NCBI RefSeq assembly: GCF_035556095.1 | Contig: NZ_DATMFT010000010.1 | Location: 1-64,000, forward strand | Source of the DNA: Parapedobacter sp035556095 | GTDB taxonomy: Bacteria; Bacteroidota; Bacteroidia; Sphingobacteriales; Sphingobacteriaceae | Direction: 5' to 3' | Length of the DNA: 64,000 bases | Shown: in pieces, positions 8,656 to 17,106 of the stretch | Position numbering within the stretch: the stretch's first letter is position 1 | Layout of the letters: each line of letters starts with the position of its first letter | Made by a program: the position numbers and the translations under genes | Notes under the pieces: model-generated | Database searches by the model: none | What the model saw: the letters and a program-made list of their open reading frames with translations, nothing else | Told to the model about the DNA's origin: nothing

Positions 8656-8690
8656 ATCGGCAAATCATCGAATCGGTACATCAGCAAATC
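8656..8690. repeat. 8-bp period array between phoH and purC
   Basis: Units starting ATC recur every 8 bases: ATCGGCAA (8656), ATCATCGA (8664), ATCGGTAC (8672), ATCAGCAA (8680), then ATC. The array ends in the phoH stop codon. Together with the following word-like sequence it fills the whole spacer up to the purC ATG at 8618. It belongs to the same class as the period-7 arrays at 16639, 47765, 63497 and 63588. Confidence 0.7.
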
Positions 8691-9654
8691 AAATGTCGCC
8701 ATAAGCAGCCAGTATCCGCTTGACCAATTTATGTCGTACCACGTCGCCACCGCTGAGATGAATAATATCGATCCCCTCAATGTCCTCCAGAAGCCGTAAT
8801 GCCGTGGGCAGGCCGGATTGCTGTTTTTTGGGAAGATCAATCTGCGTAACATCACCGGTAACAATGAACTTCGCTGTGGGTCCCATCCGCGTAAGGAACA
8901 TTTTCATCTGCATGTCGGTCGTATTCTGGGCTTCATCCAATATGACAAAACAATTGTCCAATGTACGGCCCCGCATAAACGCCAGTGGCGCTACCTCAAT
9001 GGTTCGGTTTTCGAGAAACACTTTTAGCTTTTCGGCGGGAATCATATCGTCCAGCGCGTCGTAGAGTGGCCGAAGATACGGATCTACTTTTTCTTTCAGG
9101 TCGCCGGGCAGGAATCCGAGGTTCTCGCCAGCTTCTACAGCCGGTCTGGTGAGGATGATACGCCGCACCTCCTTATTGCGCAAAGCCCGTACAGCCAGTG
9201 CCACCGCTGTATAAGTTTTTCCGGTGCCAGCCGGTCCTATCGCGAACAAGATATCGTTTTGGAGAATACTCTCCACCATCCGCCGTTGGTTTGCCGTCCG
9301 GGCCTTTACAACGATGCCGTTGGGACCAAAGACAATGGGTTCACTGCCAGCACCCGAAGCTACTTTTTCACCATTTTTCCTATTCACGGCCCCAATCTCT
9401 CGGGGAGATCCTAAGATTGACTCCACATCGTTTGAGGTCAAGTTGTTATACCGCTCAATATGGGAAACGACCTTATCGAACTGGGTTTTAAACGATGCGA
9501 TTTCCTGCTCATCACCCAATACCTTCACTTCATTGCCCCGCGCTACAATCTTTAACTTGGGAAACTGCTTTTTGAACACTTCAAAGTGTTCGTTCTGTGC
9601 ACCCCACAACATGGCGGGATTTACATACTCTAACGTGATATTTAACTCGTTCAA
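8689..9654 (-). CDS. phoH: PhoH family ATPase
   Basis: A 321-residue PhoH/YbeZ-type protein. It has an N-terminal KH-like region (about 1-100), then the ATPase with Walker A GPAGTGKTYTA, Walker B FVILDEAQNTT and the sensor-like VTGDVTQIDLP. PhoH proteins of this class are cytosolic ATPases implicated in RNA metabolism and often work near YbeY. The gene heads the long minus-strand run purC-STAS-rnz-his and has a good promoter at 9730-9760. Coupling to an RNA-processing enzyme (rnz) in the same run is notable. Confidence 0.93.
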   Translation of the reverse strand: MNELNITLEYVNPAMLWGAQNEHFEVFKKQFPKLKIVARGNEVKVLGDEQEIASFKTQFDKVVSHIERYNNLTSNDVESILGSPREIGAVNRKNGEKVASGAGSEPIVFGPNGIVVKARTANQRRMVESILQNDILFAIGPAGTGKTYTAVALAVRALRNKEVRRIILTRPAVEAGENLGFLPGDLKEKVDPYLRPLYDALDDMIPAEKLKVFLENRTIEVAPLAFMRGRTLDNCFVILDEAQNTTDMQMKMFLTRMGPTAKFIVTGDVTQIDLPKKQQSGLPTALRLLEDIEGIDIIHLSGGDVVRHKLVKRILAAYGDI

Positions 9655-9729
9655 ATTTGTTTGTCAGCTATTTACCTTTATACGCCACTTCAATCCGCTG
9701 TTGCCGACATTCGCAGGTCATACAGCATT

Positions 9730-9760
9730 CAAACATAGATAAATTCCTTTTTATATGCAA
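9730..9760 (-). promoter_or_regulatory. Bacteroidota-type promoter for phoH operon
   Basis: On the minus strand a TTG (9758-9760) is followed after 20 bases by TATGTTTG (9730-9737), matching the Bacteroidota primary-sigma pattern TTG-N19/20-TAnnTTTG. The predicted start lies about 70 bases before the phoH ATG. No comparable promoter was recognised between phoH and hisIE, which supports one long transcript. Confidence 0.6.
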
Positions 9761-9806
9761 TATCTACCGCAATACAAAACCTTTAGGAGCAATCTTTCAC
9801 AAGATG

Positions 9807-11633
9807 CTATTTGGCGGCAAGCTGCAGCTGGTATAAATGGTGGTACAGGCCTTCTCCTTTTCCCATAAGCGAATCGTGCGTACCTGAAGCAACCACTTTT
9901 CCTGCTTCGACAACCACAATTTGGTCAGCTTCACGAATAGTGGACAATCGATGGGCGATGATAATGGAGGTACGGCCCTTCATTAATTCCTCTAGCGCTT
10001 GCTGTACCTGACGTTCCGATTCGGAGTCGAGTGACGATGTGGCCTCATCGAGGATAAGAATTGCCGGATCTTTAAGCAAGGCACGCGCTATAGCAACGCG
10101 CTGGCGTTGACCACCTGACAATTTCACCCCACGCTCGCCCACCATGGTATCGTATCCTTTGGGGAAATCCATGATAAAATCGTGGGCATTGGCGCGCTGT
10201 GCGGCCGTGATAATCTCTTCTGCTTCGGCATCAAGCCTTCCATACGCGATATTCTCGCGGATAGTGCCACCAAACAACAGCACATCTTGTGGTACGATAG
10301 CCACCTGGCTACGGATATCCGTAAGGGGATAGTCATCTGCTGCCCGGCCATCGAACAAAATCCGCCCGCTATCGGGTTTATAGAATTGCAGCACCAAGGC
10401 TGCAATCGTGGATTTACCCGTCCCACTTGGACCTACAATGGCGAGTTTTTCTCCCGCCTGCACATCAAACGACACACTTTTCAGCACGGTGATTTCGCGG
10501 CGTGACGGATAAGCAAACGTAACGTTTTCAAACGCAATGGTACCCTCAATGGGGTTCTCGATGGTCTTTTCAGCTTGTAGCAACCCTGCATCCTCCTGTT
10601 GCTCGTCGAGGATTTCGATGACGCGCTCACTAGCACCGATCGCCTTTTGTATGTTGGCGTACAATTCGGGGAAGCTGCCCATTGATCCTGCGACAAATAT
10701 GGAATAGAGAATGTAGGTAGTGAGGTCGCCCACGGAGATATCACCGGCCGACACCAAGGCCGATCCGTACCAGATTACCGCTACAACGGCACCGAAAAGA
10801 CAGAAAATAATAAACGACGCAAATATACCGCGATAAGTAGCGCCCTTTACGGCTATTTTAACAACGGCTTGAAGCGACTTCGAATAGCGCGACGCTTCAT
10901 AAGCTTCGTTGACAAAAGCTTTGACATTGTTGATGCCTTGCAGTGTTTCCTGCACCACCGTGTTCGACTCGGCCAGCTTATCTTGCGCCTGGCGCGATAA
11001 TTTGCGGATGAACCGGCCGAATACGACGGCGACAACTACCAAAATGGGCAGTATGCTTAGGTTGAGCAGTGTTAGCTTCCCCGACACTACGAATAACAAC
11101 GATACGCCACCGGTGAGTAGGATAATCTGCCGAATGATTTCGGCAAATGTCGTCGTCATCGTGTCTTGTATTTGCGATAAATCAGCGGATAGCCGGCTAT
11201 TAAGCTCACCGACCCTCCGATTGGAGAAGAAGTCTAGGGGCAGGGTAATCAGGTTATGATAGGAATCTCTTCGGATATCCGCCAAGGATTTTTCCGCAAC
11301 CTCTACAAAAAGACGAATCCGGAAAAAAGATACCAACGACTGGACAAATAGGATGACAAAAGAGATGGCCCCAATCGTGCGGATATCAGCAGGTAACCAA
11401 TAGTAGCTCTGCTTATCCTGCGCAGCATCAATCATCGCCCCTAAAAGTGCGGGAAAGGTTAGTGCCGTGAGGCTGGAAAGAAAAAGGAAAACCATACCGA
11501 CGATGAATTTACCCCGATAAGGCTTTAAATATGTCAACAGCTTACCTGCCTTTTTAAGCGTTGTTTTTGTTAGCTTCGGTTTGGGCAGGTCCTCCGATGG
11601 CGTATTCCCACTATTGAGCCGTTGTCTTGCCAT
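9807..11633 (-). CDS. ABC transporter, fused permease-ATPase (exporter type)
   Basis: A 608-residue half-transporter in the MsbA/multidrug-exporter class. The first about 330 residues form six membrane helices (ABC transporter type 1 domain). The C-terminal nucleotide-binding domain has Walker A GPSGTGKST, signature LSGGQRQR, Walker B AILILDEATSSLD and the switch His in IIIAHRLST. It would homodimerise in the inner membrane and export a lipid or drug-like substrate; the substrate cannot be told. A possible -10-like element TACTTTTG lies at 11659-11666 (minus). The next gene upstream is 55 bases away. Confidence 0.92.
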   Translation of the reverse strand: MARQRLNSGNTPSEDLPKPKLTKTTLKKAGKLLTYLKPYRGKFIVGMVFLFLSSLTALTFPALLGAMIDAAQDKQSYYWLPADIRTIGAISFVILFVQSLVSFFRIRLFVEVAEKSLADIRRDSYHNLITLPLDFFSNRRVGELNSRLSADLSQIQDTMTTTFAEIIRQIILLTGGVSLLFVVSGKLTLLNLSILPILVVVAVVFGRFIRKLSRQAQDKLAESNTVVQETLQGINNVKAFVNEAYEASRYSKSLQAVVKIAVKGATYRGIFASFIIFCLFGAVVAVIWYGSALVSAGDISVGDLTTYILYSIFVAGSMGSFPELYANIQKAIGASERVIEILDEQQEDAGLLQAEKTIENPIEGTIAFENVTFAYPSRREITVLKSVSFDVQAGEKLAIVGPSGTGKSTIAALVLQFYKPDSGRILFDGRAADDYPLTDIRSQVAIVPQDVLLFGGTIRENIAYGRLDAEAEEIITAAQRANAHDFIMDFPKGYDTMVGERGVKLSGGQRQRVAIARALLKDPAILILDEATSSLDSESERQVQQALEELMKGRTSIIIAHRLSTIREADQIVVVEAGKVVASGTHDSLMGKGEGLYHHLYQLQLAAK

Positions 11634-11688
11634 GTACTATAATTAAAAATTATAGGGGCAAAAGTATAGACAATAATATGGACGGGTA

Positions 11689-12231
11689 TCATGTTTTCGT
11701 CAATTTTTGGCGACGGATAACCAAGAATACACCAGCACCCATACCGACTAACGCAAAAAGAACCAGCAAGCCCTCATTGCGTTGATTAGATCTTTCGAGC
11801 TTATCGATATCAGCGGTTAAGCGTTCCTGTTCGCGCTGTAACTTGCTGATCGTTTTGATGTATCCATTAATGCGTCCATCAAATTCATCCGCCTGTTGGG
11901 CTACCTGCTCCTTTTCAAAATCTTTATAGTCTAGCAGCATCTTGGTCTCGCGGAAAATGTTATTATCTGTCAGTACAATCTGCTTCAAGATGTCAATAGA
12001 CGCCTGCATATCTTTCTTGGTTTTTAGTCCGAAAATCCCTGTACGCTTCTTAAGGCTTTCGTCAAATTGGCCGAAGCGCGCGCTACGCTGTTGCAGCAAT
12101 TCATTCACTTTTTGGCGCTGGGCTTCGTAACCGGCCGTGTCTGGGGCAGGTGGCTGGGCAGAAACGGCGGCTAGGCCAGGTAGCACCGTACCAAGCAGCC
12201 ACGTCATGATGACAAGATAAGACAATCGCAT
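11689..12231 (-). CDS. Hypothetical exported coiled-coil protein with C-terminal membrane helix
   Basis: Family not recognised. The 180 residues show an N-terminal signal peptide (about 1-25, ending SAQ), a charged helical middle likely to form a coiled coil (about 35-150; for example KLQREQERLTADIDKLERS), and a C-terminal hydrophobic helix (about 155-172) followed by the basic tail RRQKLTKT. The topology suggests a periplasmic helical domain anchored in the inner membrane. It lies between the ABC exporter and the SAM hydrolase on the same strand, but the 40-55 base gaps do not prove cotranscription. Confidence 0.75.
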   Translation of the reverse strand: MRLSYLVIMTWLLGTVLPGLAAVSAQPPAPDTAGYEAQRQKVNELLQQRSARFGQFDESLKKRTGIFGLKTKKDMQASIDILKQIVLTDNNIFRETKMLLDYKDFEKEQVAQQADEFDGRINGYIKTISKLQREQERLTADIDKLERSNQRNEGLLVLFALVGMGAGVFLVIRRQKLTKT

Positions 12232-12271
12232 GGGAAGTTATAGTCAAAAAACGGACCAAGATTATGGTAGA

Positions 12272-13051
12272 TTACTTCCCAAATTCAAGACGGATAATGT
12301 CGCCTTTATTGAGCCCCAGCAGGCCGCTCGCATTCCCTTTATTAATGGCGATCTCCAAATGGTCGCTGATTCCAAACAGACAAAGCTTTTCACCTTCAGG
12401 CACATCGTTATAATGCCAACTCATGTGGTCAATGGTTTCATTGCGCCTGAAATATAGGGTGAAGTTGCGGCTGCGCTGTACCTTATTGAACAGCTCTTTG
12501 CTGATGTTGCTGATGACATTGCCAAAGGAATCGATAAAAACCACACTGCCCCTCAGGCTATCTTTTTCAACGACAGGCTGTACCAACGTCCGGTCAACCA
12601 CGTTGTCTACGGGATCGCCGATGTCGGCAAGCTTTCCCCCTTTTGCGAGGATACACGCTGCCTTGGCAAAAATATCGGTGAGCGGAAAATGCAGGTACTT
12701 CAAGTCCTGGATAATGTTTAACTCTACGGCTTCCTCAGGTGGACCGTCCAATATCAGTGAGAAAATACCATTATCGGCACCAACGAAATAATGGCCCTTG
12801 TATAACAGGGCAAGGTAACGAGTGTCTTGGTTAAATACCGAATCAATTCCGATTAGGTGAACGGTCTCCGTGGGAAAATACGGATAGGCATTTTTCAGCA
12901 CAAAAGCAGCGTACTGGATGTCGAAAGGCGGAATATCATGCGATATATCGATGAGTTGCACTGCCGGAAACTGGCTGATAACGCTCCCTTTGAGTGCAGC
13001 TTGGTAAAAATCCTTATGTCCTAAATCTGTTGTTAAGGTAATGATACCCAT
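12272..13051 (-). CDS. SAM hydrolase / SAM hydroxide adenosyltransferase (DUF62 family)
   Basis: Member of the family of SAM-dependent chlorinases, fluorinases and hydroxide adenosyltransferases. Most bacterial members hydrolyse SAM to adenosine and methionine. The N-terminus IITLTTDLGHKDFY carries the conserved TTDFG-like Asp, followed by IDISHDIPPFDI, GADNGIFS and the C-terminal domain with IDSFGNVISNIS. At 259 residues the length fits hydrolases. The absence of the halogenase-specific insertion loop is inferred only from length. It has its own promoter at 13074-13104. Confidence 0.88.
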   Translation of the reverse strand: MGIITLTTDLGHKDFYQAALKGSVISQFPAVQLIDISHDIPPFDIQYAAFVLKNAYPYFPTETVHLIGIDSVFNQDTRYLALLYKGHYFVGADNGIFSLILDGPPEEAVELNIIQDLKYLHFPLTDIFAKAACILAKGGKLADIGDPVDNVVDRTLVQPVVEKDSLRGSVVFIDSFGNVISNISKELFNKVQRSRNFTLYFRRNETIDHMSWHYNDVPEGEKLCLFGISDHLEIAINKGNASGLLGLNKGDIIRLEFGK

Positions 13052-13073
13052 ACCCGCGTTTCTTGAATCGTTG

Positions 13074-13104
13074 CAAACTTAGATAAAGTTGCTATTATAT
13101 CCAA
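13074..13104 (-). promoter_or_regulatory. Promoter for SAM hydrolase gene
   Basis: On the minus strand a TTG (13102-13104) is separated by exactly 20 bases from TAAGTTTG (13074-13081), a full Bacteroidota promoter. The 21-bp stretch 13072-13092 recurs identically at 53191-53211, where it also forms a promoter. Confidence 0.65.
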
Positions 13105-13185
13105 TTTATGCAACCGCCGTCATTTGATGCATCGTATCACAGGGGATTTGCAATTGGCCGCTGTAGACAAATCTTATCGCTGCGG

Positions 13186-13219
13186 TTGGACTCACAAACC
13201 AAAAGTATCCTTATCTTTG
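13186..13219 (+). promoter_or_regulatory. Promoter for RmlD-like gene
   Basis: TTG at 13186-13188 and TATCTTTG at 13212-13219 are separated by 23 bases, within the tolerated range for Bacteroidota promoters. The start codon at 13268 lies about 49 bases beyond the -7 element. This element also argues against the longer frame starting at 13124, because that ATG lies upstream of the promoter. Confidence 0.5.
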
Positions 13220-13267
13220 GCCAGGTTGGCTAGAAGGCAAACCATACTTCATTCAAACGTTTATTTG

Positions 13268-14200
13268 ATGACTTCCACCCAATTAGCAAAAAAAATCTTA
13301 GTAACAGGAAGCAACGGCCTGCTTGGTCAAAAACTAACAGATTTGGCACTTGCCGATGATGGTATAGCACTGGTGGCTACCTCCCGTGGTGAGAACCGCC
13401 ATCCGATCAAAGACGGTTATACCTATATCGACCTTGATATCCTCGAGAGCGACCGGTTACGGGCCGTTATTGCCGAGCATCGCCCGCAGACCATCATCAA
13501 TACGGCAGCCATGACCAATGTCGATGCTTGCGAGCACGACCCGGATGGGTGCCAGAAGCTGAATATCGATGCGGTAGCAACGCTGATCGCTCTGTGCGAG
13601 GAATTCGGCATCCACCTGATCCATCTGTCCACCGATTTCATCTTTGACGGAAAGGATGGCCCTTATGCCGAACACGCCGAGCCCAACCCACTGAGCCGCT
13701 ACGGCCAAAGCAAGCTCGATGCCGAATACCTTATCCAAGGGTCGCGCTGTAAATGGGCTATCTTACGCACCATATTGGTATATGGTGTGGTTGCCGACAT
13801 GAGCCGTAGCAACATTGTACTCTGGGCAAAGGGAGCGTTGGAAAAAGGACAACCACTCAAGGTGGTCAACGACCAATGGCGTATGCCCACACTGGCAGAG
13901 GACTTGGCGCAGGCTTGTGTCCTCGCCGCAATAGCAGAGGCCGAAGGCGTTTTCCACATTTCAGGTAAAGATATGTTCGCCATCCACGAACTGGTAGCTG
14001 CGGTGGCCGACTTCTGGAGGCTCGACAAGTCGCTTATCCAGCAGGTGAGCTCGGCTACCCTGAGCCAGTCGGCACCCCGCCCAGCACGCACGGGTTTCGT
14101 ACTGGATAAAGCGCACCACGTATTGGGGTATACTCCCCACAGCTTTACCGACGGCCTGGCCATCGTTGACCAGCAACTGGCGCAATTAGCACGCGAATGA
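13268..14200 (+). CDS. RmlD-like NAD(P)-dependent sugar-nucleotide reductase
   Basis: A 310-residue extended short-chain dehydrogenase of the dTDP-4-dehydrorhamnose reductase (RmlD) family. The Rossmann motif is VTGSNGLLGQK near the N-terminus, the catalytic Thr/Ser region LSTDFIFDG, and the YxxxK pair YGQSKLDAE. RmlD makes dTDP-L-rhamnose; however, no rmlA, rmlB or rmlC is nearby and family members also act as SAM synthase beta-type or other reductases. The exact substrate is therefore open. ATG 13268 (MTSTQLAKK) is chosen over 13124 because it begins just before the Rossmann strand and lies downstream of the promoter. Confidence 0.82.
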   Translation: MTSTQLAKKILVTGSNGLLGQKLTDLALADDGIALVATSRGENRHPIKDGYTYIDLDILESDRLRAVIAEHRPQTIINTAAMTNVDACEHDPDGCQKLNIDAVATLIALCEEFGIHLIHLSTDFIFDGKDGPYAEHAEPNPLSRYGQSKLDAEYLIQGSRCKWAILRTILVYGVVADMSRSNIVLWAKGALEKGQPLKVVNDQWRMPTLAEDLAQACVLAAIAEAEGVFHISGKDMFAIHELVAAVADFWRLDKSLIQQVSSATLSQSAPRPARTGFVLDKAHHVLGYTPHSFTDGLAIVDQQLAQLARE

Positions 14201-14241
14201 CACAAACAAAAAAATAATCGCACAGACAAAATTATCTTCGA

Positions 14242-14766
14242 ATGAATGAAAAATTTGCCCGCGAGTCGCATACCATCATGAACGAATTGGTGCTACCCAA
14301 TGACACCAACACACTCAACAACCTCATGGGTGGACGCTTGCTCCATTGGATGGATATTGCGGCAGCCATTTCCGCCCAAAAGCATTGCAACCGTATTGTC
14401 GTTACCGCCTCGGTAGATAACGTATCGTTCAGACATCCCATCAAATTGGGCGACGTGATCAGTATCGAAGCCCAGGTGACCCGAGCTTTTAATACGTCTG
14501 TTGAAGTCCGCCTGGTCGTATGGGCTCAGAACATCCCTTCGGGTACGCGGGTAAAATCGAATGAAGCGTTCTACACATTTGTCGCCATCGATCAGCACAA
14601 CGAAAAAGTGACGGTACCGCGACTGGTCCCAGAGACCGACGAGGAACAAAAGCTTTACAATGAAGCCCTCCAACGGAGGGAACTCCGGTTAGTATTGGGT
14701 GGTAAGCTCAAACCGAAAGATGCCAAAGAACTCCAAAACCTGTTTAAAGAGGTCGTGAAAGCCTAA
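14242..14766 (+). CDS. Acyl-CoA thioesterase, hot-dog fold
   Basis: A 174-residue single-domain acyl-CoA hydrolase of the YciA/BACH group. The active-site segment reads NTLNNLMGGRLLHWMDIAAAIS, with the family Asn/Gly-Gly and Asp positions, followed by the SVDNVSFRHPIKLGD strand typical of this group. It hydrolyses acyl-CoA to free acid and CoA in the cytosol; chain length preference cannot be read. It lies 41 bases after the RmlD-like gene on the same strand and is followed by a hairpin terminator. Confidence 0.88.
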   Translation: MNEKFARESHTIMNELVLPNDTNTLNNLMGGRLLHWMDIAAAISAQKHCNRIVVTASVDNVSFRHPIKLGDVISIEAQVTRAFNTSVEVRLVVWAQNIPSGTRVKSNEAFYTFVAIDQHNEKVTVPRLVPETDEEQKLYNEALQRRELRLVLGGKLKPKDAKELQNLFKEVVKA

Positions 14767-14783
14767 AGCAATGTGCGTTTGCT

Positions 14784-14833
14784 GTGTACCCTTCGGTAAA
14801 GTGCCGTCTTTTGGCGTTTTTACCGAGGTATAC
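14784..14833. terminator. Hairpin between convergent genes (probable bidirectional terminator)
   Basis: TCGGTAAA (14793-14800) pairs with TTTACCGA (14819-14826), with a nested GCC/GGC stem inside and imperfect extension outward through GTGTAC and TATAC. It sits in the convergent gap between the thioesterase gene and the small membrane protein gene. No strong outside T-run is present, so efficiency is uncertain. Confidence 0.45.
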
Positions 14834-14893
14834 AGGGATAGGGCACGGATGAGGGATAAAGGAAGGTGGGCTGGAGCACGGGGTTGGCTTTAG

Positions 14894-15106
14894 TTACCGC
14901 CGCCGCGGGATAATTAGTAGTACAATCCCAGCTACCAGAATCACACCACCAACATAGGGTGGCCAATTGACCTGCTCTTTTTTGTCGGCCGTGATTTCCA
15001 ACGAGCCGATGTCCACCACTTTTTCTTTTTTCGTAAATGAAAAACCGGTCCACACCAGCATGATCACCCCTACGATGACCAAAATGATTCCAATTGTCTT
15101 TGCCAT
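14894..15106 (-). CDS. Small two-helix membrane protein
   Basis: A 70-residue protein starting MAKTIGIILVIVGVIML, with one membrane helix at about 4-22, a polar loop of some 27 residues (KKEKVVDIGSLEITADKKEQ), and a second helix at about 50-66 ending in the basic IPRRR. The two-helix hairpin predicts an inner-membrane protein with its loop probably on the periplasmic side. The family is common in Bacteroidota but its role is unknown to me. Its downstream side faces the hairpin at 14784-14833. Confidence 0.75.
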   Translation of the reverse strand: MAKTIGIILVIVGVIMLVWTGFSFTKKEKVVDIGSLEITADKKEQVNWPPYVGGVILVAGIVLLIIPRRR

Positions 15107-15189
15107 ACGATTTATATTTAATCATCCAACAAAGCCAACTGGAAAATGTTTGAACGGGGTCCTATTTTCTTGACAGACGACTTCGTGGG

Positions 15190-16191
15190 CTACTTTGCCG
15201 GTATTACGGTAATCTTTCGGAATTCTACCCCAGTATGGTCTCCTTGCAAATAAATCGGGCCCGGCTCACCTTCGTGGCTGTCAAGGGCACCTCCGGTAAT
15301 GCCGGGGATTTCCTGATTGCTGATAATGGTTTTTCCGTTGGCGACAACCGTAATCATACGTCCGCGAAGGGTAATTTCGTATTTATTCCATTCATTCGGG
15401 CCCAAGGTTGCCATTTCACTAGGCGATAAGAAACCGTATATCCCGCCAAAATACAAGGAACCAGGGTGCCTGTCCTTCGGGGAGTCCTCAATCTGGACCT
15501 CATACCGTCCCCGCAAATAAATACCGGAATTAGCCCCCTCTTTATAACGGAATTCGGCAATAAGTTTGAAATCTTCAAACCGCTGCTCGCTAATCAGATT
15601 GGCACCGGTTTCTTTGTTGATCAGTATACCGTCTTCAACCACCCATTGGCTGTTTTCTCCCGAAGTCTTCCACCCGGTTAAATCTTGGCCGTTGAAGAGA
15701 TCGATGGGTTCACCCCATTGCGGTTCGCCCGTCCTGACCAAGTATGGGGCCTTGACTCCCGTAAAATCGAATGTATTCCCCTTGTTGGTGGTAATGGTAC
15801 CTTTAATACCGTCACCAGCCAATTGCCCCTCAACGGTAAAAAAGCCACTTCCGCCTTCCCACTGTGGCGGGATCTGGAATGAAAATACGCCCTCTTGCAG
15901 TGTGATGTGTGAAACCGGGCGGCTACTGCCCGCATCGGCTACGAAGGCACCTACCAATACATCAAAACCAGACAACTTGACTTCCAACCACGAGGGTACT
16001 TCTTTGCCGTCCTTATTGACGGTAAGGTCCCAACGCCCAATCAATCCTTCAGCTTCTTCGGGCACAACCTGCGTAGCCGCGTTGTGTATCTCTTCTTCCT
16101 GTTTCTGCATGGTGGTTTCATTATTGCATGAAATTATCCCCGCCGTCAACAAACACATTAACGGGCCATATACTGCATATTTCTTCATCAT
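15190..16191 (-). CDS. DUF1080 lipoprotein (3-keto-disaccharide hydrolase-like)
   Basis: A 333-residue secreted lipoprotein. The signal peptide ends at a lipobox, GIISC. Residues about 45-150 form a small beta domain. The C-terminal part from about 165 is a DUF1080 / 3-keto-disaccharide hydrolase domain, recognised by LFNGQDLTGW, DGILINKE, EFRYKEGANSGIYLRG, YEVQIED and the final GVEFRKITV. Family members with this concanavalin-like fold act on oxidised disaccharides or other glycans; no activity can be assigned here. The MMKKY start (16191) is preferred over 16212 because it begins directly with the signal peptide. The EVE gene lies 25 bases upstream. Confidence 0.85.
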   Translation of the reverse strand: MMKKYAVYGPLMCLLTAGIISCNNETTMQKQEEEIHNAATQVVPEEAEGLIGRWDLTVNKDGKEVPSWLEVKLSGFDVLVGAFVADAGSSRPVSHITLQEGVFSFQIPPQWEGGSGFFTVEGQLAGDGIKGTITTNKGNTFDFTGVKAPYLVRTGEPQWGEPIDLFNGQDLTGWKTSGENSQWVVEDGILINKETGANLISEQRFEDFKLIAEFRYKEGANSGIYLRGRYEVQIEDSPKDRHPGSLYFGGIYGFLSPSEMATLGPNEWNKYEITLRGRMITVVANGKTIISNQEIPGITGGALDSHEGEPGPIYLQGDHTGVEFRKITVIPAK

Positions 16192-16216
16192 CGATAAGGT
16201 TAAAAATTCCAAGGGA

Positions 16217-16636
16217 CTAATCTACAAAATTTCCGGTACCCAACGCGACGATGCGGTCAAATTCCTCGCGCTTGAGCGGCATGACCGACAACCGGCCTTG
16301 GCGCACCAGCGCAACATCTGCTAGCTGTGGGTCTGCTTTGATTGTTTCGAGTGTAACCGGCTTTTTCAACGTTTCCACCGGTGCCAAATCCACCACCACC
16401 CAGCGTTCGTCCGTTGTAGTGGGATCTTGGTATGCTTCCGTTACCACTTTCGCTATTCCTACCACTTCTTTACCCTCATTACTGTGATAGAACAGCACCA
16501 AGTCTCCCTTTTTCATGGCCTGTAAATTATTGCGGGCTTGGTAATTACGAACGCCATCCCAAAATGTCTGCTTATCGGCGAGGAATTGTTGCCAGCTGTA
16601 TTTGAATGGCTCCGACTTTACTAAAAAGTAGTTCAT
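16217..16636 (-). CDS. EVE domain protein
   Basis: A 139-residue single EVE domain, a PUA-like fold proposed to recognise modified bases in nucleic acid. The N-terminus MNYFLVKSEPFKYSW is the family hallmark, followed by WDGVRNYQARNNLQAMKKGDLVLFYHS and the C-terminal QGRLSVMPL. It appears complete. Stand-alone EVE proteins have no established enzymatic role. The ATG sits three bases from a perfect period-7 array (16639-16680), which therefore forms its leader region. Confidence 0.92.
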   Translation of the reverse strand: MNYFLVKSEPFKYSWQQFLADKQTFWDGVRNYQARNNLQAMKKGDLVLFYHSNEGKEVVGIAKVVTEAYQDPTTTDERWVVVDLAPVETLKKPVTLETIKADPQLADVALVRQGRLSVMPLKREEFDRIVALGTGNFVD

Positions 16637-16638
16637 TC

Positions 16639-16680
16639 GATTTGTGATTTACGATTTGTGATTTACGATTTTAGATTTAT
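16639..16680. repeat. Period-7 tandem array, six copies, directly upstream of the EVE gene
   Basis: Six consecutive 7-bp units starting GATTT: GATTTGT, GATTTAC, GATTTGT, GATTTAC, GATTTTA, GATTTAT. The array begins two bases beyond the EVE start codon (minus strand) and so occupies the ribosome-binding region. It is the cleanest example of several such arrays in the window. Confidence 0.85.
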
Positions 16681-16706
16681 TTACTTACCGGCAAGCAATT
16701 TTGTGA

Positions 16707-17057
16707 TTACGACTGTTTTTGGGGGACTTCCATTTTTTCGGCGAAATGATCGCAGTAATCCCTCAGGTCGCCAATCACGGCTTTGGCTATTGGATCGTCT
16801 CCCGAAGCACGGATAAAGGTATCACCGAGAGTTTGAAGCGTTTCGTAAAAGAAACGCTTCATTTCATCCAGCGGCATGTCTTTCGTCCATAGGTCGATAC
16901 GCATCGAATTTTTATAATGGTGATCCCACAGGGCCAGGAACAACGCTTTTGCAGGCAGGGCTTCCTTACTCTCGCCATCCGACGATTCCCACATGATGTC
17001 ATCCGGCACGTTATTCTCATCCAGCGTTACTGTTAGTTTTATTTCTGCTTTCTTCAT
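16707..17057 (-). CDS. gldC: Gliding-motility protein GldC homologue
   Basis: A 116-residue protein resembling GldC of Flavobacterium, a small cytosolic protein once tied to gliding. Recognisable features are KAEIKLTVTLDENNVPDDI.W, ALFLALWDHHYKNSMRIDLWTKDMP, FFYETLQTLGDTFIRA and the end FAEKMEVP. GldC homologues are present in many non-gliding Bacteroidota, and its absence does not abolish gliding in model strains, so motility should not be inferred. Start at MKKAE (17057) is preferred to 17066, which lies only three codons further out. Confidence 0.85.
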   Translation of the reverse strand: MKKAEIKLTVTLDENNVPDDIMWESSDGESKEALPAKALFLALWDHHYKNSMRIDLWTKDMPLDEMKRFFYETLQTLGDTFIRASGDDPIAKAVIGDLRDYCDHFAEKMEVPQKQS

Positions 17058-17106
17058 ATTTACCAAAATTGAACATTGACGGTATCCGTATCATACGCAT
17101 AGTCAC

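Noticed and set aside
9789..9811. Imperfect hairpin AGCATCTT/AAGATTGCT just after the ABC exporter stop
   Set aside because: Contains a bulge and is not followed by a proper T-run, so a terminator could not be supported.
13268..14200. Assigning rmlD and a dTDP-rhamnose operon
   Set aside because: No rmlA, rmlB or rmlC nearby; the family also contains reductases with other substrates.
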